Source of the DNA: Aegicerativicinus sediminis
GTDB taxonomy: Bacteria; Bacteroidota; Bacteroidia; Flavobacteriales; Flavobacteriaceae
Direction of reading: 5' to 3'
Length of the DNA stretch: 64,000 nucleotides
Assembly (NCBI RefSeq): GCF_015476115.1
Contig: NZ_CP064295.1
Span: forward strand, 2,040,001 to 2,104,000
Below the pieces are notes generated by a model. That model was given only the letters and a program-made list of their open reading frames with translations, was not told the DNA's origin and searched no databases. Made by a program: the position numbers and the translations under genes. Every line of letters begins with the position of its first letter. Positions within the stretch are counted from its first letter, which is position 1. This document shows, in pieces, positions 43,082 to 52,410 of this stretch.

Positions 43082-43843
43082 ATGAGAACACTAATTTTTT
43101 TATCAGCTGTACTTTTAATAAGTACTTCAACCTATTCCCAAAGAAACGACAATGCCGAGTATTGGAATTCTTGGGAGTATACCGCTAAAGAGGGGAAAAC
43201 CTCGGAATTCGAAGCCGCTGCAGCAAAAAAAACTGCCATGTACAACAAAACAGCTACGACGGCCATTTTAACTTACAGAATAACAACAGGATCGGGCAGT
43301 GGTACTTATGTAAGGGTTGAAACCCAAAAATCGCCTTCGGATTATGATATAGACAGGTCTGCAGAAGGTGCCTATTGGAGAGATAATGTTGCAAAATTTG
43401 TTGCTCGTAATAGTGGTCAGGTAAGATGGCAATTATTGAGGGATGGAACTATGAACTATACTCCAGGTTCCACTCCAAATAAACATATCGTTAGAACCAC
43501 CTTTAATGTTAAAGCGGATAAGGTGGGTCATTTTAGGAGATATATGAGCAGGGTTGCCGAAGTGGCTAAGAAGAGAGGTTGGAAGGGTACTAGGTTGTTA
43601 TTCAGGTTGGTGAGTGGTGGAAATCGAAACCAATTTGTAGTAGTGACTGGGTTTGACACCTTTAAAAGAACTGAGGAGCCTGTAGAACATGAGAACACCT
43701 TCAGGGAAGATTATAATGAAATGTTTGGATGGGGTACCTATGAAGAAGATAATACCAATTTTGATGCTGCTTTAGAATATTGGGGTGAAGAAGTTGAAAA
43801 CCTTGAATTGGTGCCTGAAATGTCGACAGGGATGATGAATTAA
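43082..43843 (+). CDS. Secreted protein with two similar halves, function unknown
   Basis: A 253-residue protein with a signal peptide (1-19, TSTYSQ). The mature part looks like two ferredoxin-like alpha/beta halves: WEYTAKEGKTSEFEAAAAKKTAMYN followed by AILTYRITTGSGSGTYVRVE, and RTTFNVKADKVGHFRRYMSRVAEVAKK followed by LLFRLVSGGNRNQFVVVTGFD. This is the layout of proteins with tandem dimeric alpha-beta barrel (ABM-like) domains, but I cannot name a family. It is a single gene with its own terminator. Expected location: periplasm or outside. Confidence 0.6.
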   Translation: MRTLIFLSAVLLISTSTYSQRNDNAEYWNSWEYTAKEGKTSEFEAAAAKKTAMYNKTATTAILTYRITTGSGSGTYVRVETQKSPSDYDIDRSAEGAYWRDNVAKFVARNSGQVRWQLLRDGTMNYTPGSTPNKHIVRTTFNVKADKVGHFRRYMSRVAEVAKKRGWKGTRLLFRLVSGGNRNQFVVVTGFDTFKRTEEPVEHENTFREDYNEMFGWGTYEEDNTNFDAALEYWGEEVENLELVPEMSTGMMN

Positions 43844-43861
43844 TCTAACAGGAAGAACTTA

Positions 43862-43890
43862 AAAAGCCCCAGAATGGGGCTTTTGTTTTT
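43862..43890 (+). terminator. Rho-independent terminator after the two-half secreted protein gene
   Basis: AAAAGCCCC-AGAAT-GGGGCTTTT followed by GTTTTT, 18 bases after the stop. Confidence 0.88.
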
Positions 43891-43990
43891 TATGACTTTA
43901 TGTTCTTTTTGTATTTAAAATTATTTTAAAAAGAATTTTAATTATTCTATACTTTGAAGCGTAAAAAACCCGCTAGAAGCGGGTTTCAAT

Positions 43991-44209
43991 TTACTTATTG
44001 TAATCTCTTAATTTTTTGTATCCATAAAGCCCACCAGCTGCGAGCAGAACAAATAAGCCTTGGATAGGTACACCTGGTGGTGGTCCAGGACCGCCCACTG
44101 CTCTTGGACTACGTGCACGTTCTCCTCTAGGCGCATCATCACTTCTTCCTTGTGCCATAATTGCAAAGGGTAAGATAAGGATGATTAGTAATAGGGCTAA
44201 TTTTTTCAT
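43991..44209 (-). CDS. Small protein with exosortase-type (PID-CTERM-like) sorting signal
   Basis: A 72-residue protein with three parts that leave almost no mature domain: a signal peptide (1-20, ending MAQ), an Arg/Pro/Gly-rich linker (21-42), and a C-terminal tripartite signal. The signal consists of PPPGVPIQG (43-51), a short hydrophobic helix (52-63, LFVLLAAGGLYG) and a basic tail (KKLRDYNK). It closely resembles the PID-CTERM sorting domain of Bacteroidota, here with Gln in place of Asp. Its ATG overlaps the TAA of the upstream surface-protein gene by one base, so translation is coupled. An exosortase is encoded at 48177-48710. Confidence 0.75.
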   Translation of the reverse strand: MKKLALLLIILILPFAIMAQGRSDDAPRGERARSPRAVGGPGPPPGVPIQGLFVLLAAGGLYGYKKLRDYNK

Positions 44210-47200
44210 TATTCTTTAATTATAATCTTTTTGATATAACTCTTATTTCCAGATTCCAATTTTAGGATATAAGAAGAATAAGGGTCAAATTTATGACTAA
44301 TTTCTACGGTATTAAAACTGTTAACAACATTTTTGCTAATCACGGTTTTTCCTAACATATCATACACAGTGATGTTTGCGTTAGGTAAGGTGGTATCATT
44401 GAACAATTTTAGTTCTATACCATTATTGGTCGTATACACTTTAATCCCATCTTTAGCCAACACCTCTTCTTCCACACTTAGCAGATTATTTACAAAGACT
44501 ACACTGAATCGGGCAGAATCGAAATTGGCCTCACTAGTAAATTTTTTTGGTGAATCCATTGTAATAGGGGTCAATGAATTGTCATTAGAATCTAGGATAT
44601 ACATATCTATACTAGAATCTAGGTTTTTCATTTCCATAACAGAAATTTCATAGGTACCTGAGTATCCTAAGGACATTCCCAATGGGATTACGGTTTCATT
44701 AGTTACAAATGGAATACCTTGTATTAAATAAGGTTGATTATCTATGTAAGAATAAAACTCAAGGTTTGGGTTACCTCCAATCATTCGACCATCATAAATA
44801 TTGTCAATCCCCATAGTTGCTTCATCGGCAAAACCGACAATAATATCTTTTTCATATTTATTGCCAACGGCCGTTAATTTAAACCGGATTGATGAAAGTT
44901 CTTCAGTATCGACACTTTTAGAAGTTCTGAAAAAAGAAGCATCTTCATTACTTCCGGTAACCCTCATATCGTTATTGAATTCTAAAACCCCATTTTCCAC
45001 ATTTGCCTTTACGAAGAACCCTTGCGCTGTACCTACATGATCATTATACTTACCAGGATTATTTCCACCAGCGGCTCCAAAAATATTGATCGTTACATAG
45101 TCTGCATTAGTTCCTTGTGTGCCAACCGGATTGTCATCATCCCAAATCCATAATTCTCCTGTTATAACATCAGTATTCGGAATAATGAAATTGGCATAAG
45201 AAATAGCACTGGGATAAGGATTGGATACTAAATTATACCCTGCTTCCGTTCCATCTTGATCTAAATTATAAACTAAATTTCGAGTGTAAGTACCATTATT
45301 AGGGTTGCCGACGAAAGTAACGGTACCAGTATATGCACTAAATAAAGCATCGGCAACTGGCATTACAAAATTATCTCCAACCCAAGCATAACGTCCACTG
45401 CCATCTACTCCATATGGTCTAGTTTCTACATATTCATATTTAACGCTTCCAAGTACAGATGCAGTTTCTCCACTAACAGGAGGTCCAACAACACTATACT
45501 GACCCCCAGTAAAGGTGGTATTTCTTATAATGGTATGTTGATCACCTGTTATGATACCTTCAGTAAGCAAAGAGCCTCCAGATTGCACCGTTATAAATCC
45601 TGGATCTCCAATTACATCACCGTTAGCAACTAAGCTACTGCCAGGATTAATTGTTAATCCACCCCTTAATCTAATGTTATTAATAAACTCTACAACATTT
45701 CCATCTATAATAGGGAGATTAGGAACATTGTTAATGGCAACATTGTTAGCCCCTGTTGGAACACTGAACGAGCTCCAATTAGCTGGTTCGTTCCAATCGG
45801 TATTCACAGTCCCCGTCCAAACAATCATATAGGAGCCAATTGGAAAAGGATTCACTGCGGTTGCATTTGTAGTTTCATTCGCCAAGGCGTCAATTCCTAT
45901 TATATTCCAATTGTTAATATTAAAGTCATAACCATCAGGTCCGGTTCCAGGAATGCGATATGCCCAAGCCTGGGTATATTCCCATGCAGTTCCAGTGCCA
46001 TCCACATCAGGATCACCATAGATGTCTATTATATCACCAAATTGATAAAGTTCAACAGCATCATCACCTCCCGGTTTAAGTGAATTGTCTACATAATCTG
46101 GTGCAAAACCGAAAAACTCTGTGAATCTGTTTGCATTGCCGGTTAAGTAGATATAAGTTCCTTCAGCAACAGAAATTGCCGGAAATGTAAATTCTTGGTT
46201 ATCGCTACCGCCACCATTATCTGCAACACCAACTCCAAATTCACTTAAATCTGCAATATCCTCCAAGACATACAATTCAATAACTTTAGGAGTATCGCTT
46301 GGAAGTGGACCGCTCATTACACCAGAAATTAATATGGGTGGACGAGGAATTACAAGTCCTTCCAAATTTATGATTTCTTCTAATCCAGAAGAACCAATGT
46401 TTATTGTAGACTGATACACTTGGTAGGTGCTACCATTTGCCATTAATCCTGCAGCAAGGCGTACATATATAGTGGTAGGTTGTATACGGCCATTAGATGG
46501 GGTTAATGATATTGATGTTGAATAATTTGAATCATCTGTTGATATTTCAAAATAGTCTTGAGCGATAATTGTTAGGTCCTCTGTAAGGTTAATGCCTGAA
46601 ACGATAAACGTATCACTGGCAGAAGGTCCATTTTCCTGATAATATTGGAAACCTAATAGAGTCTGAGGGACTACTCCTATTTCTGGGTCTGTTGAAAGTG
46701 TAAAAAGAGTTTCGTCTATAGGCGAAATACTTGAAGCTGTAACATTCCAATTAGCAGGATTAAAAGGTGTGGTACCGCTTAATTGATTTATAACTTCAAA
46801 AAAACCGATTGAAGAGAGACCTGTTCTGGTTCCAGTATACTGGCCATTATTAGTTGAGATTCTAAGGATAAAATTGAAACCATCAGGGAAAGTTCCAACT
46901 AACCCAGTTTTGCCAATGGCATGTAAAAATGTAGTAGCCGTTGTTGGAGAACCAATGTATGCAGTAATATTATCCCCTTGAGGAGAAAATTTAAATGCTG
47001 AAGGTCCTCCACCAGCTACTTTATCGAAATCCACCTGATGGGCTTTATATCGTATGACCGATCCCGCGCTTATCCCCCCAGAAGGCACAGTATAACTGAA
47101 AACAGTTTCATTGCCATTGATAATATAATCTCCATCCATTAAATTATCAGTGAAATAAATAGTGGTGCCGGCTTCTAAATCAATAAAGGTGACAAATGCA

Positions 47201-47322
47201 AAATCTTCTGTAGGTACGTCTAATGCTATTATTGCAATATCACCAGTAGAAACGGTGGTTTGGGAGAATGAATAGGCATAACTGAAAAGAAATGCCAAAG
47301 CAATGAGTAATTTTTTCTTCAT
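44209..47322 (-). CDS. Large T9SS-sorted surface protein
   Basis: 1037 residues from the ATG at 47322; an earlier start at 47346 is possible but the signal peptide (MKKKLLIALAFLFSYAYSFSQ-like) begins here. The N-terminal part (GDIAIIALDVPTEDFAFVTFIDLE) and a lamin-tail-like region (about 325-495; VIELYVLEDIADLSEFGVGV, IYLTGNANRF) are typical of large flavobacterial surface proteins. A central beta-helix-like stretch and a T9SS type A C-terminal domain (last ~80 residues, ANITVYDMLGKTVISKNV ... SYIKKIIIKE) follow. Function unknown; probably adhesive or binding. It shares an operon with the small PID-CTERM-like gene. Confidence 0.82.
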   Translation of the reverse strand: MKKKLLIALAFLFSYAYSFSQTTVSTGDIAIIALDVPTEDFAFVTFIDLEAGTTIYFTDNLMDGDYIINGNETVFSYTVPSGGISAGSVIRYKAHQVDFDKVAGGGPSAFKFSPQGDNITAYIGSPTTATTFLHAIGKTGLVGTFPDGFNFILRISTNNGQYTGTRTGLSSIGFFEVINQLSGTTPFNPANWNVTASSISPIDETLFTLSTDPEIGVVPQTLLGFQYYQENGPSASDTFIVSGINLTEDLTIIAQDYFEISTDDSNYSTSISLTPSNGRIQPTTIYVRLAAGLMANGSTYQVYQSTINIGSSGLEEIINLEGLVIPRPPILISGVMSGPLPSDTPKVIELYVLEDIADLSEFGVGVADNGGGSDNQEFTFPAISVAEGTYIYLTGNANRFTEFFGFAPDYVDNSLKPGGDDAVELYQFGDIIDIYGDPDVDGTGTAWEYTQAWAYRIPGTGPDGYDFNINNWNIIGIDALANETTNATAVNPFPIGSYMIVWTGTVNTDWNEPANWSSFSVPTGANNVAINNVPNLPIIDGNVVEFINNIRLRGGLTINPGSSLVANGDVIGDPGFITVQSGGSLLTEGIITGDQHTIIRNTTFTGGQYSVVGPPVSGETASVLGSVKYEYVETRPYGVDGSGRYAWVGDNFVMPVADALFSAYTGTVTFVGNPNNGTYTRNLVYNLDQDGTEAGYNLVSNPYPSAISYANFIIPNTDVITGELWIWDDDNPVGTQGTNADYVTINIFGAAGGNNPGKYNDHVGTAQGFFVKANVENGVLEFNNDMRVTGSNEDASFFRTSKSVDTEELSSIRFKLTAVGNKYEKDIIVGFADEATMGIDNIYDGRMIGGNPNLEFYSYIDNQPYLIQGIPFVTNETVIPLGMSLGYSGTYEISVMEMKNLDSSIDMYILDSNDNSLTPITMDSPKKFTSEANFDSARFSVVFVNNLLSVEEEVLAKDGIKVYTTNNGIELKLFNDTTLPNANITVYDMLGKTVISKNVVNSFNTVEISHKFDPYSSYILKLESGNKSYIKKIIIKE

Positions 47323-47529
47323 AACATGGTTTTGAGGCCTAGACAATTACGTCTGGTTAAAGGAACAAAGATAGGTAAATCAATAAAATGGAGATGTTCC
47401 TAACGCTTAAAATCTTAATTCTATTGGCATTTCTTGAGGGATTACTAATTTAAGGGGTATTAAATTATCATTTGTTCAAATGAGTTCTAATTTGCAGGGA
47501 TTAAGTTTTAGATACTTAAAAAAATAAAA

Positions 47530-47550
47530 TACATTTGTGAATTAAATTTG
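47530..47550 (+). promoter_or_regulatory. Two candidate -7 elements before the barrel-protein gene
   Basis: TACATTTG (47530-47537) and TAAATTTG (47543-47550) both match TAnnTTTG. For the first, a TTTT at 47506-47509 lies in the -33 position with 20-base spacing. The start codon is at 47571. Confidence 0.45.
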
Positions 47551-47570
47551 TCTCTAAATCTCTTGATTAC

Positions 47571-48149
47571 ATGAAATTTTTTAAAATAATTGTTGCCGTA
47601 CTATTCTTATTTACAGGTGTTAAAGGTATGGCGCAGTTTCAAGATGTAAAGCCATGGAGCGTTGGACTTTCCTATAATATTGTAGATGATTCCTCTTTAA
47701 GATTTGAAGAGTTTTTCGATATAGGTGAACATTGGAATACTACTATAATACCTGCGACTTTTCACCTTGAATACGTTTTCGCTCGGCAATTTTCAGGTGA
47801 GGCAGCCTTAAGTTTTAATCGTTTTATCCCTCAATATGAAACATTCTATGATCCACCTGAGGACCGAAAATTTTATGTGGGATTTGATTTAAATTCTAAA
47901 TTTTATTTTCTAAAAGAAGATGATTTTCGCAGAGATGATTGGCAGCCTTATGTTATTGCTGGTTTTGGTTTTTCAACCGTTGATACTCTTAATTGGTTCC
48001 ATTTTAATTTCGGTGTAGGATTAACCTATTGGATAGACAATGTTTGGGGAGTAACTGCCCAAACTACTGGTAAATGGACCTTCGATTTGTCGGATTCTAC
48101 CAATTACAAGCATCATATGATTGGTGTGCGCTATATTTTTGCAGATTAA
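47571..48149 (+). CDS. Outer-membrane beta-barrel protein
   Basis: A 192-residue protein with a signal peptide (about 1-21, GMAQ). The rest alternates aromatic and polar residues in short strands (WSVGLSYNIVDD, FHLEYVFARQFSGEAALSFNRF, FYVGFDLNSKFYFL, PYVIAGFGFS, FNFGVGLTYWIDNVWGVTAQTTGKW, HMIGVRYIFAD). This is the OmpA/OmpX-like eight-stranded barrel pattern, ending in a C-terminal aromatic strand. There is no peptidoglycan-binding domain. It lies 27 bases before the exosortase gene on the same strand, so it may be co-expressed. Confidence 0.75.
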   Translation: MKFFKIIVAVLFLFTGVKGMAQFQDVKPWSVGLSYNIVDDSSLRFEEFFDIGEHWNTTIIPATFHLEYVFARQFSGEAALSFNRFIPQYETFYDPPEDRKFYVGFDLNSKFYFLKEDDFRRDDWQPYVIAGFGFSTVDTLNWFHFNFGVGLTYWIDNVWGVTAQTTGKWTFDLSDSTNYKHHMIGVRYIFAD

Positions 48150-48176
48150 TCTACAATTTCAACTTAAAGGCTAAAA

Positions 48177-48710
48177 ATGGCCGAACTTTCTAAACAAGCT
48201 AAAAATCAACTTGTTAAACGGTTTTTAATCTCTGCTTTACTGCTTTTTATAGTTTGGCAATTAGCTTACAATTTAGTTTTAAAACCAAATGGTTCTTTAG
48301 ATGAGGCTCTAACCTCTATTGTTGTGAAGGGAACTGAATTGGGTATGAAAATCTTTAATAGTAATTCTGAAGCAAGAGGTAATATCATTTATATTAATGG
48401 AAATGCTGCAATTAGGGTGGAACATGTGTGCAATGGGCTAGAACTCATGGTGTTATATGTGTGTTTTTTCCTGTGTATTCCTGGTCGCATAAGGCCGAAG
48501 ATGAGCTACATTATTCTTGGATTGTTTATTGTTTTTGTTTTAAATACAATTAGGCAAATGTTATTGGCCTATAACTATTTATATTTTAATTCAACTTTTG
48601 AATTCAATCATAAGTATACGTATATAGCAGTAATCTATTTTGCCGTTTTTCTTCTTTGGAGACATTGGCTCATACGTTACTCGATAATAGCTGAGAACCG
48701 GAATAAATGA
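48177..48710 (+). CDS. Exosortase/archaeosortase-family protein
   Basis: A 177-residue polytopic membrane protein. The catalytic triad of exosortases is present: C85 in EHVCNGLELMVLY, R126 in VLNTIRQMLLAYN and H145 in EFNHKYTYIAVIYF. These are transpeptidases that cut and anchor proteins bearing PEP-CTERM-like signals. The length is that of the short Bacteroidota types (XrtX/XrtF-like); I cannot fix the subtype with certainty. The stop overlaps the next gene's start (ATGA). The probable substrate is the 72-residue protein at 43991-44209, or others elsewhere in the genome. It precedes the polysaccharide export genes, as exosortases often do. Confidence 0.85.
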   Translation: MAELSKQAKNQLVKRFLISALLLFIVWQLAYNLVLKPNGSLDEALTSIVVKGTELGMKIFNSNSEARGNIIYINGNAAIRVEHVCNGLELMVLYVCFFLCIPGRIRPKMSYIILGLFIVFVLNTIRQMLLAYNYLYFNSTFEFNHKYTYIAVIYFAVFLLWRHWLIRYSIIAENRNK

Positions 48711-49183
48711 TTGGTAAAAAATCACTCAAATCGTTTTTTATTGTTGCATTAATTGTTCTTTTAGGTTCATTTGAATTCCAAATTATAGAAGGGATAAGTG
48801 ATTTTATGGCAGCTTTTATCCACGAGGGCCAAAACTCTTTTATAAATCAATTAATAAGTAGTTATGGCTCTTCGAAATCGATCAATGAATGGATCGCCAA
48901 TTACCTTGTTTTTTACCCGATTTATTTATCATGCCATTTTTTGTTGATTCATTTTTTATTTATCAACGAACCCAACATAGGTGGAATTTTGAAATTAGCA
49001 TTATTGGTGCTTTTATTAACCTTAATAGTCGGAAAGCTTCTGTTCGGCTATTTACAGATGCCTATATTGGCAGAATATGTTAGTTTTGCATTCCATAAAT
49101 TAATTGGGCTTCCTTTTTTGCTTCTGGCAATAGAAGGAGGTAGGCAATTTTATAAATATATCTTTATTGAGGACAGAGGCTAA
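48707..49183 (+). CDS. Exosortase-associated membrane protein
   Basis: A 158-residue protein with about four membrane helices and no recognisable catalytic motif. The start overlaps the exosortase stop (ATGA), so the two are translated together. Small partner membrane proteins of this kind accompany Bacteroidota exosortases (for example the XrtX-associated membrane protein), which is the basis for the call. It ends inside the first codons of the next gene. Confidence 0.65.
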   Translation: MIGKKSLKSFFIVALIVLLGSFEFQIIEGISDFMAAFIHEGQNSFINQLISSYGSSKSINEWIANYLVFYPIYLSCHFLLIHFLFINEPNIGGILKLALLVLLLTLIVGKLLFGYLQMPILAEYVSFAFHKLIGLPFLLLAIEGGRQFYKYIFIEDRG

Positions 49184-50039
49184 TTTTTCCGAGCGCTCAG
49201 ACATAACTCTGGTAATTGAGCCGAAATCGCGATTGTTTGACCTTAAACTAAGGGAAGTTTGGCGATATAGAGATCTCTTGTTATTATTTGTGAGGCGAAA
49301 TTTTGTAGCGGTCTATAAACAGACGGTGTTGGGGCCATTGTGGTTTTTTATCCAGCCGATCCTAACCACAATTATGTTTATGGTGGTGTTTGGAGGTATT
49401 GCCAAGATGAGTACAGATGGGATGCCTCAGGCTGTTTTTTATTTGGCTGGCATCGTTACTTGGAATTACTTTGCGGAATCGCTAAAGGGTACTTCCAATA
49501 CGTTTACAGCCAACGCGAGTATTTTTGGAAAGGTTTATTTTCCTAGGGTGGTGCTTCCATTGAGCATGGTAATTACAAAATTGTTAACCTTTGGAGTGCA
49601 ATTTTTTCTTTTTTTAGTTGTTTTTAGCTATTATTATTTTTTTCAGCAAACAACGATACAGCCGAACGCTGCCCTAGCACTGTTACCGATATTAATCTTT
49701 ATTACAGCGGGTTTAGGGTTGGGTTTCGGTTTAATAATCTCAGCTTTAACAACTAAGTATCGAGATTTTCAATATTTGTTAAGTTTTGCGGTGCAATTAG
49801 GGATGTATGCAACGCCCATAATTTTTCCGTTAAGTTCTATTGATAATCCATTGATTCGGAAAATTATTATGGCAAATCCTATGAGCCCAATCATTGAGAC
49901 ATTTAAATATGGGTTTCTAGGTGCAGGGTATTTTGATCCCCTTTGGTTATTATATAGCTTTGGATTTATGGTAATCTTATTGTTCTTAGGTCTTGTAGTG
50001 TTTAACTCGGTGGAAAAATCCTTTATGGATACGGTTTGA
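49167..50039 (+). CDS. Polysaccharide ABC exporter, permease (Wzm-like)
   Basis: A 290-residue ABC-2 permease with six predicted helices. Motifs are RRNFVAVYKQTVLGPLWFFIQPILTTIMFMVVFG and SALTTKYRDFQYLLSFAVQLGMYATPIIFP, the hallmark of O-antigen and teichoic-acid exporters. The start is TTG at 49167, overlapping the upstream gene by 17 bases; no ATG in a sensible place is seen. With the following ATPase it exports a finished, lipid-linked glycan across the inner membrane. Confidence 0.92.
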   Translation: MRTEANFSERSDITLVIEPKSRLFDLKLREVWRYRDLLLLFVRRNFVAVYKQTVLGPLWFFIQPILTTIMFMVVFGGIAKMSTDGMPQAVFYLAGIVTWNYFAESLKGTSNTFTANASIFGKVYFPRVVLPLSMVITKLLTFGVQFFLFLVVFSYYYFFQQTTIQPNAALALLPILIFITAGLGLGFGLIISALTTKYRDFQYLLSFAVQLGMYATPIIFPLSSIDNPLIRKIIMANPMSPIIETFKYGFLGAGYFDPLWLLYSFGFMVILLFLGLVVFNSVEKSFMDTV

Positions 50040-50048
50040 TTTAAGTGT

Positions 50049-51335
50049 ATGGAACCCATTTTAAAAGTAGAAAATATTAGTAAGCAATATCGACTTGGTA
50101 ATGTTGGCACGGGCACACTTAGCCATGATCTTAATAGGTGGTGGCACAAGGTTAGAGGTAAAGAAGACCCCTATTTAAAAATTGGGGATACCAATGATAG
50201 GACGGTAAAAGGTTCGTCAGATTATGTTTGGGCTTTAAGGGATATTAATTTTGAAGTTCAACCAGGTGAGGTTCTTGGAATCATTGGTAAGAATGGTGCC
50301 GGGAAATCTACCCTTTTAAAGTTATTGAGTAGAGTAACTGCACCAACAACAGGTATAATTACGGCACATGGAAGGATTGCTTCCCTTTTGGAGGTAGGGA
50401 CAGGCTTTCATCCAGAGCTTACCGGAAGAGAAAATATCTTTCTTAATGGGGCAATATTGGGAATGACCAAGGCTGAAATTCGTTCTAAATTTGATGAAAT
50501 TGTTGATTTCGCAGGGTGTGAACGCTATATAGACACACCGGTAAAGCGCTATTCCTCGGGTATGTATGTGCGCCTGGCTTTTGCTGTAGCAGCACATTTA
50601 GAACCAGAAATATTGGTTGTTGACGAAGTTTTGGCTGTTGGAGATGCCGAGTTCCAGAAGAAAGCTATTGGAAAGATGAAGGATGTTAGTCAAGGGCAAG
50701 GTAGGACTGTATTGTTTGTAAGCCATAATATGGCGTCCATTCAAAGTTTGTGCACAAGATCCATCCTATTGAATAATGGAAAAGTTGAAATGATTGGGGA
50801 TACTGAAAGTGTTATTTCTCATTACTTAAAGGTTTTTAAATCAAGCAGTACAATTGAACCTTTAAATACTAGAAAAGATAGGGAAGGTAACCAAACTATT
50901 GTTTTTGAAGATTATTGGTTGGAGGACGAGTTTGGTGAAAAAATTGAATTTTTTCAATCAGGTCGGAACTGTAAATTCGTTTTAAGAATTCGTAATAATT
51001 CAGAAAATCAATTAGATAAAATAAGAATATCTGTTGGTGTGGACAATAAATATGGGGATAGGATTACCATTTTTGACAGTTCACTGGTTGGAGACGAATT
51101 AATTCTTGCTGGCCACCAAACCGCCATTGTTAAAATAAATATTGATAAATTTCCTTTAAGTCAGGGCCTGTATTACTTTACAGTATACTCTAGCGTCAGG
51201 GAAATTGTATCAGACTGGGTCAAAAATGCAGGTAGTTTTGATGTTGAGGCGGGTGATTTTTTTGACACGGGCAGGGTCATAGATAATAATCAGGGTAATT
51301 TTTTGGTGAAGCACAAATTCAATTTAAGTGATTAG
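50049..51335 (+). CDS. Polysaccharide ABC exporter, ATPase with C-terminal glycan-binding domain (Wzt-like)
   Basis: A 428-residue ATPase. Walker A is GKNGAGKST (residues 80-88), the ABC signature is YSSGMYVRLAF and Walker B is ILVVDEVLAVGD. Residues from about 270 form a Wzt C-terminal beta-sandwich, which in O9a-type systems recognises the modified, non-reducing end of the polymer before export. The last 46 codons lie inside the 1.22 kb repeat and have a second copy at 53637-53783. A methyltransferase-like gene follows 5 bases later, which would suit chain-end methylation read by this domain (inference). Confidence 0.93.
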   Translation: MEPILKVENISKQYRLGNVGTGTLSHDLNRWWHKVRGKEDPYLKIGDTNDRTVKGSSDYVWALRDINFEVQPGEVLGIIGKNGAGKSTLLKLLSRVTAPTTGIITAHGRIASLLEVGTGFHPELTGRENIFLNGAILGMTKAEIRSKFDEIVDFAGCERYIDTPVKRYSSGMYVRLAFAVAAHLEPEILVVDEVLAVGDAEFQKKAIGKMKDVSQGQGRTVLFVSHNMASIQSLCTRSILLNNGKVEMIGDTESVISHYLKVFKSSSTIEPLNTRKDREGNQTIVFEDYWLEDEFGEKIEFFQSGRNCKFVLRIRNNSENQLDKIRISVGVDNKYGDRITIFDSSLVGDELILAGHQTAIVKINIDKFPLSQGLYYFTVYSSVREIVSDWVKNAGSFDVEAGDFFDTGRVIDNNQGNFLVKHKFNLSD

Positions 51336-52410
51336 GTTAAATGTTAAGTAAGATTAAAGACAGGGTACGTGCCAACCTATTGGAGCTCGGCCTAAGATAT
51401 AATAACAAGAGCGAGGTACTTAAGCAATTGATGGGCCAGGACGAGCGGGAGGCCTACAGTCATTTGAGGCAGGGCTATCTAAATGAAATTGGTTGGTGGA
51501 ATGCCTGGAGGAGCAAATCCCCTCTTGGGCCGGAGGACAATCCCATTCCATGGGTGACCTATAGTTTTATCGATTTTGTTGAGGAGAGGCTTACAGATGA
51601 CCTAGGCATGTTCGAATTCGGTTCCGGAAACTCCACACTCTATTATAGCCGTTATATTAAGGAAATCCATACGGTGGAACACGACAAGGAATGGTTTGAA
51701 AAGATCAGGAAGGGTATGCCTTCAAATGTATTCCCGATATTCAGGGAATTGGAGTACGGCGGTAAATACTCGAAAACCGCTGTCGATACGGGAAGGAAAT
51801 TTGATATGATTATAGTGGATGGAAGAGACCGTGTTAATTGTATGATAAATTCTTTTCCTGCTTTGACGGAAAAAGGGGTCATGGTATTGGATGACTCTGA
51901 GCGCGAGCAGTATGCTAAGGGGGTGAACCATGCAATGGACAATGGTTTTAGGAGGATAGATTTTTGGGGAATATCCCCGGGATTGTTTTATAAAAAGTGT
52001 ACTTCCATATTCTACAGGGATAAGAATATTTTGGGAATTTAATAGCTGAGACTAAGGTTTTACGGAATTATTATGGAATTAGCTCCTATTGTTTTATTCG
52101 TTTATAATAGACCCGAACATACGTTAAAAACGTTGAGGGCCCTCTCTGAGAACGATTTGGCTGATAAGAGTGAGCTTTACATTTTTGCTGACGGCCCAAA
52201 GCCGGGAGCAGATTCACAAACCTTAGAGGATATATCGAGGACAAGGGAAGTTCTGGGGCAGGCACAATGGTGTAAGGAGGTGCATATCTTGGAACGGGAG
52301 ACCAATATCGGGTTGGCAAATTCGGTTATAGATGGGGTTACCCAAATCGTGAACAAGTACGGGAAGGTCATTGTGTTGGAGGATGACATCGTAACTTCTA
52401 CGGGGTTTCT
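51189..52410 (+). repeat. Direct repeat, copy 1 (1.22 kb)
   Basis: Bases 51189-52410 recur at 53637-54858 with a constant offset of 2448. By eye I count six differences, all in the first ~190 bases, and see none after that. The unit spans the last 46 wzt codons, the whole 233-codon methyltransferase-like gene and the first ~113 codons of the glycosyltransferase at 52073. After 52410 the sequence changes abruptly and becomes much more A+T-rich. No transposase, terminal inverted repeat or target duplication is seen, so homologous recombination or a duplication is likelier than an insertion element. Confidence 0.95.
51341..52042 (+). CDS. Class I SAM methyltransferase-like protein, copy 1
   Basis: A 233-residue soluble protein. 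MFEFGSGNSTLYYSRYI (about residues 88-104) is a methyltransferase motif I; VEHDKEW follows as the acidic loop, FDMIIVDGRDRV resembles motif IV, and EKGVMVLDDSER lies further on. It is similar to the class I SAM methyltransferases of capsule loci, although enzymatic activity is not proven. The G+C content is much higher than in the flanking glycosyltransferase genes. An identical protein is encoded at 53789-54490. It might methylate the chain end recognised by the preceding Wzt (inference). Confidence 0.7.
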   Translation: MLSKIKDRVRANLLELGLRYNNKSEVLKQLMGQDEREAYSHLRQGYLNEIGWWNAWRSKSPLGPEDNPIPWVTYSFIDFVEERLTDDLGMFEFGSGNSTLYYSRYIKEIHTVEHDKEWFEKIRKGMPSNVFPIFRELEYGGKYSKTAVDTGRKFDMIIVDGRDRVNCMINSFPALTEKGVMVLDDSEREQYAKGVNHAMDNGFRRIDFWGISPGLFYKKCTSIFYRDKNILGI

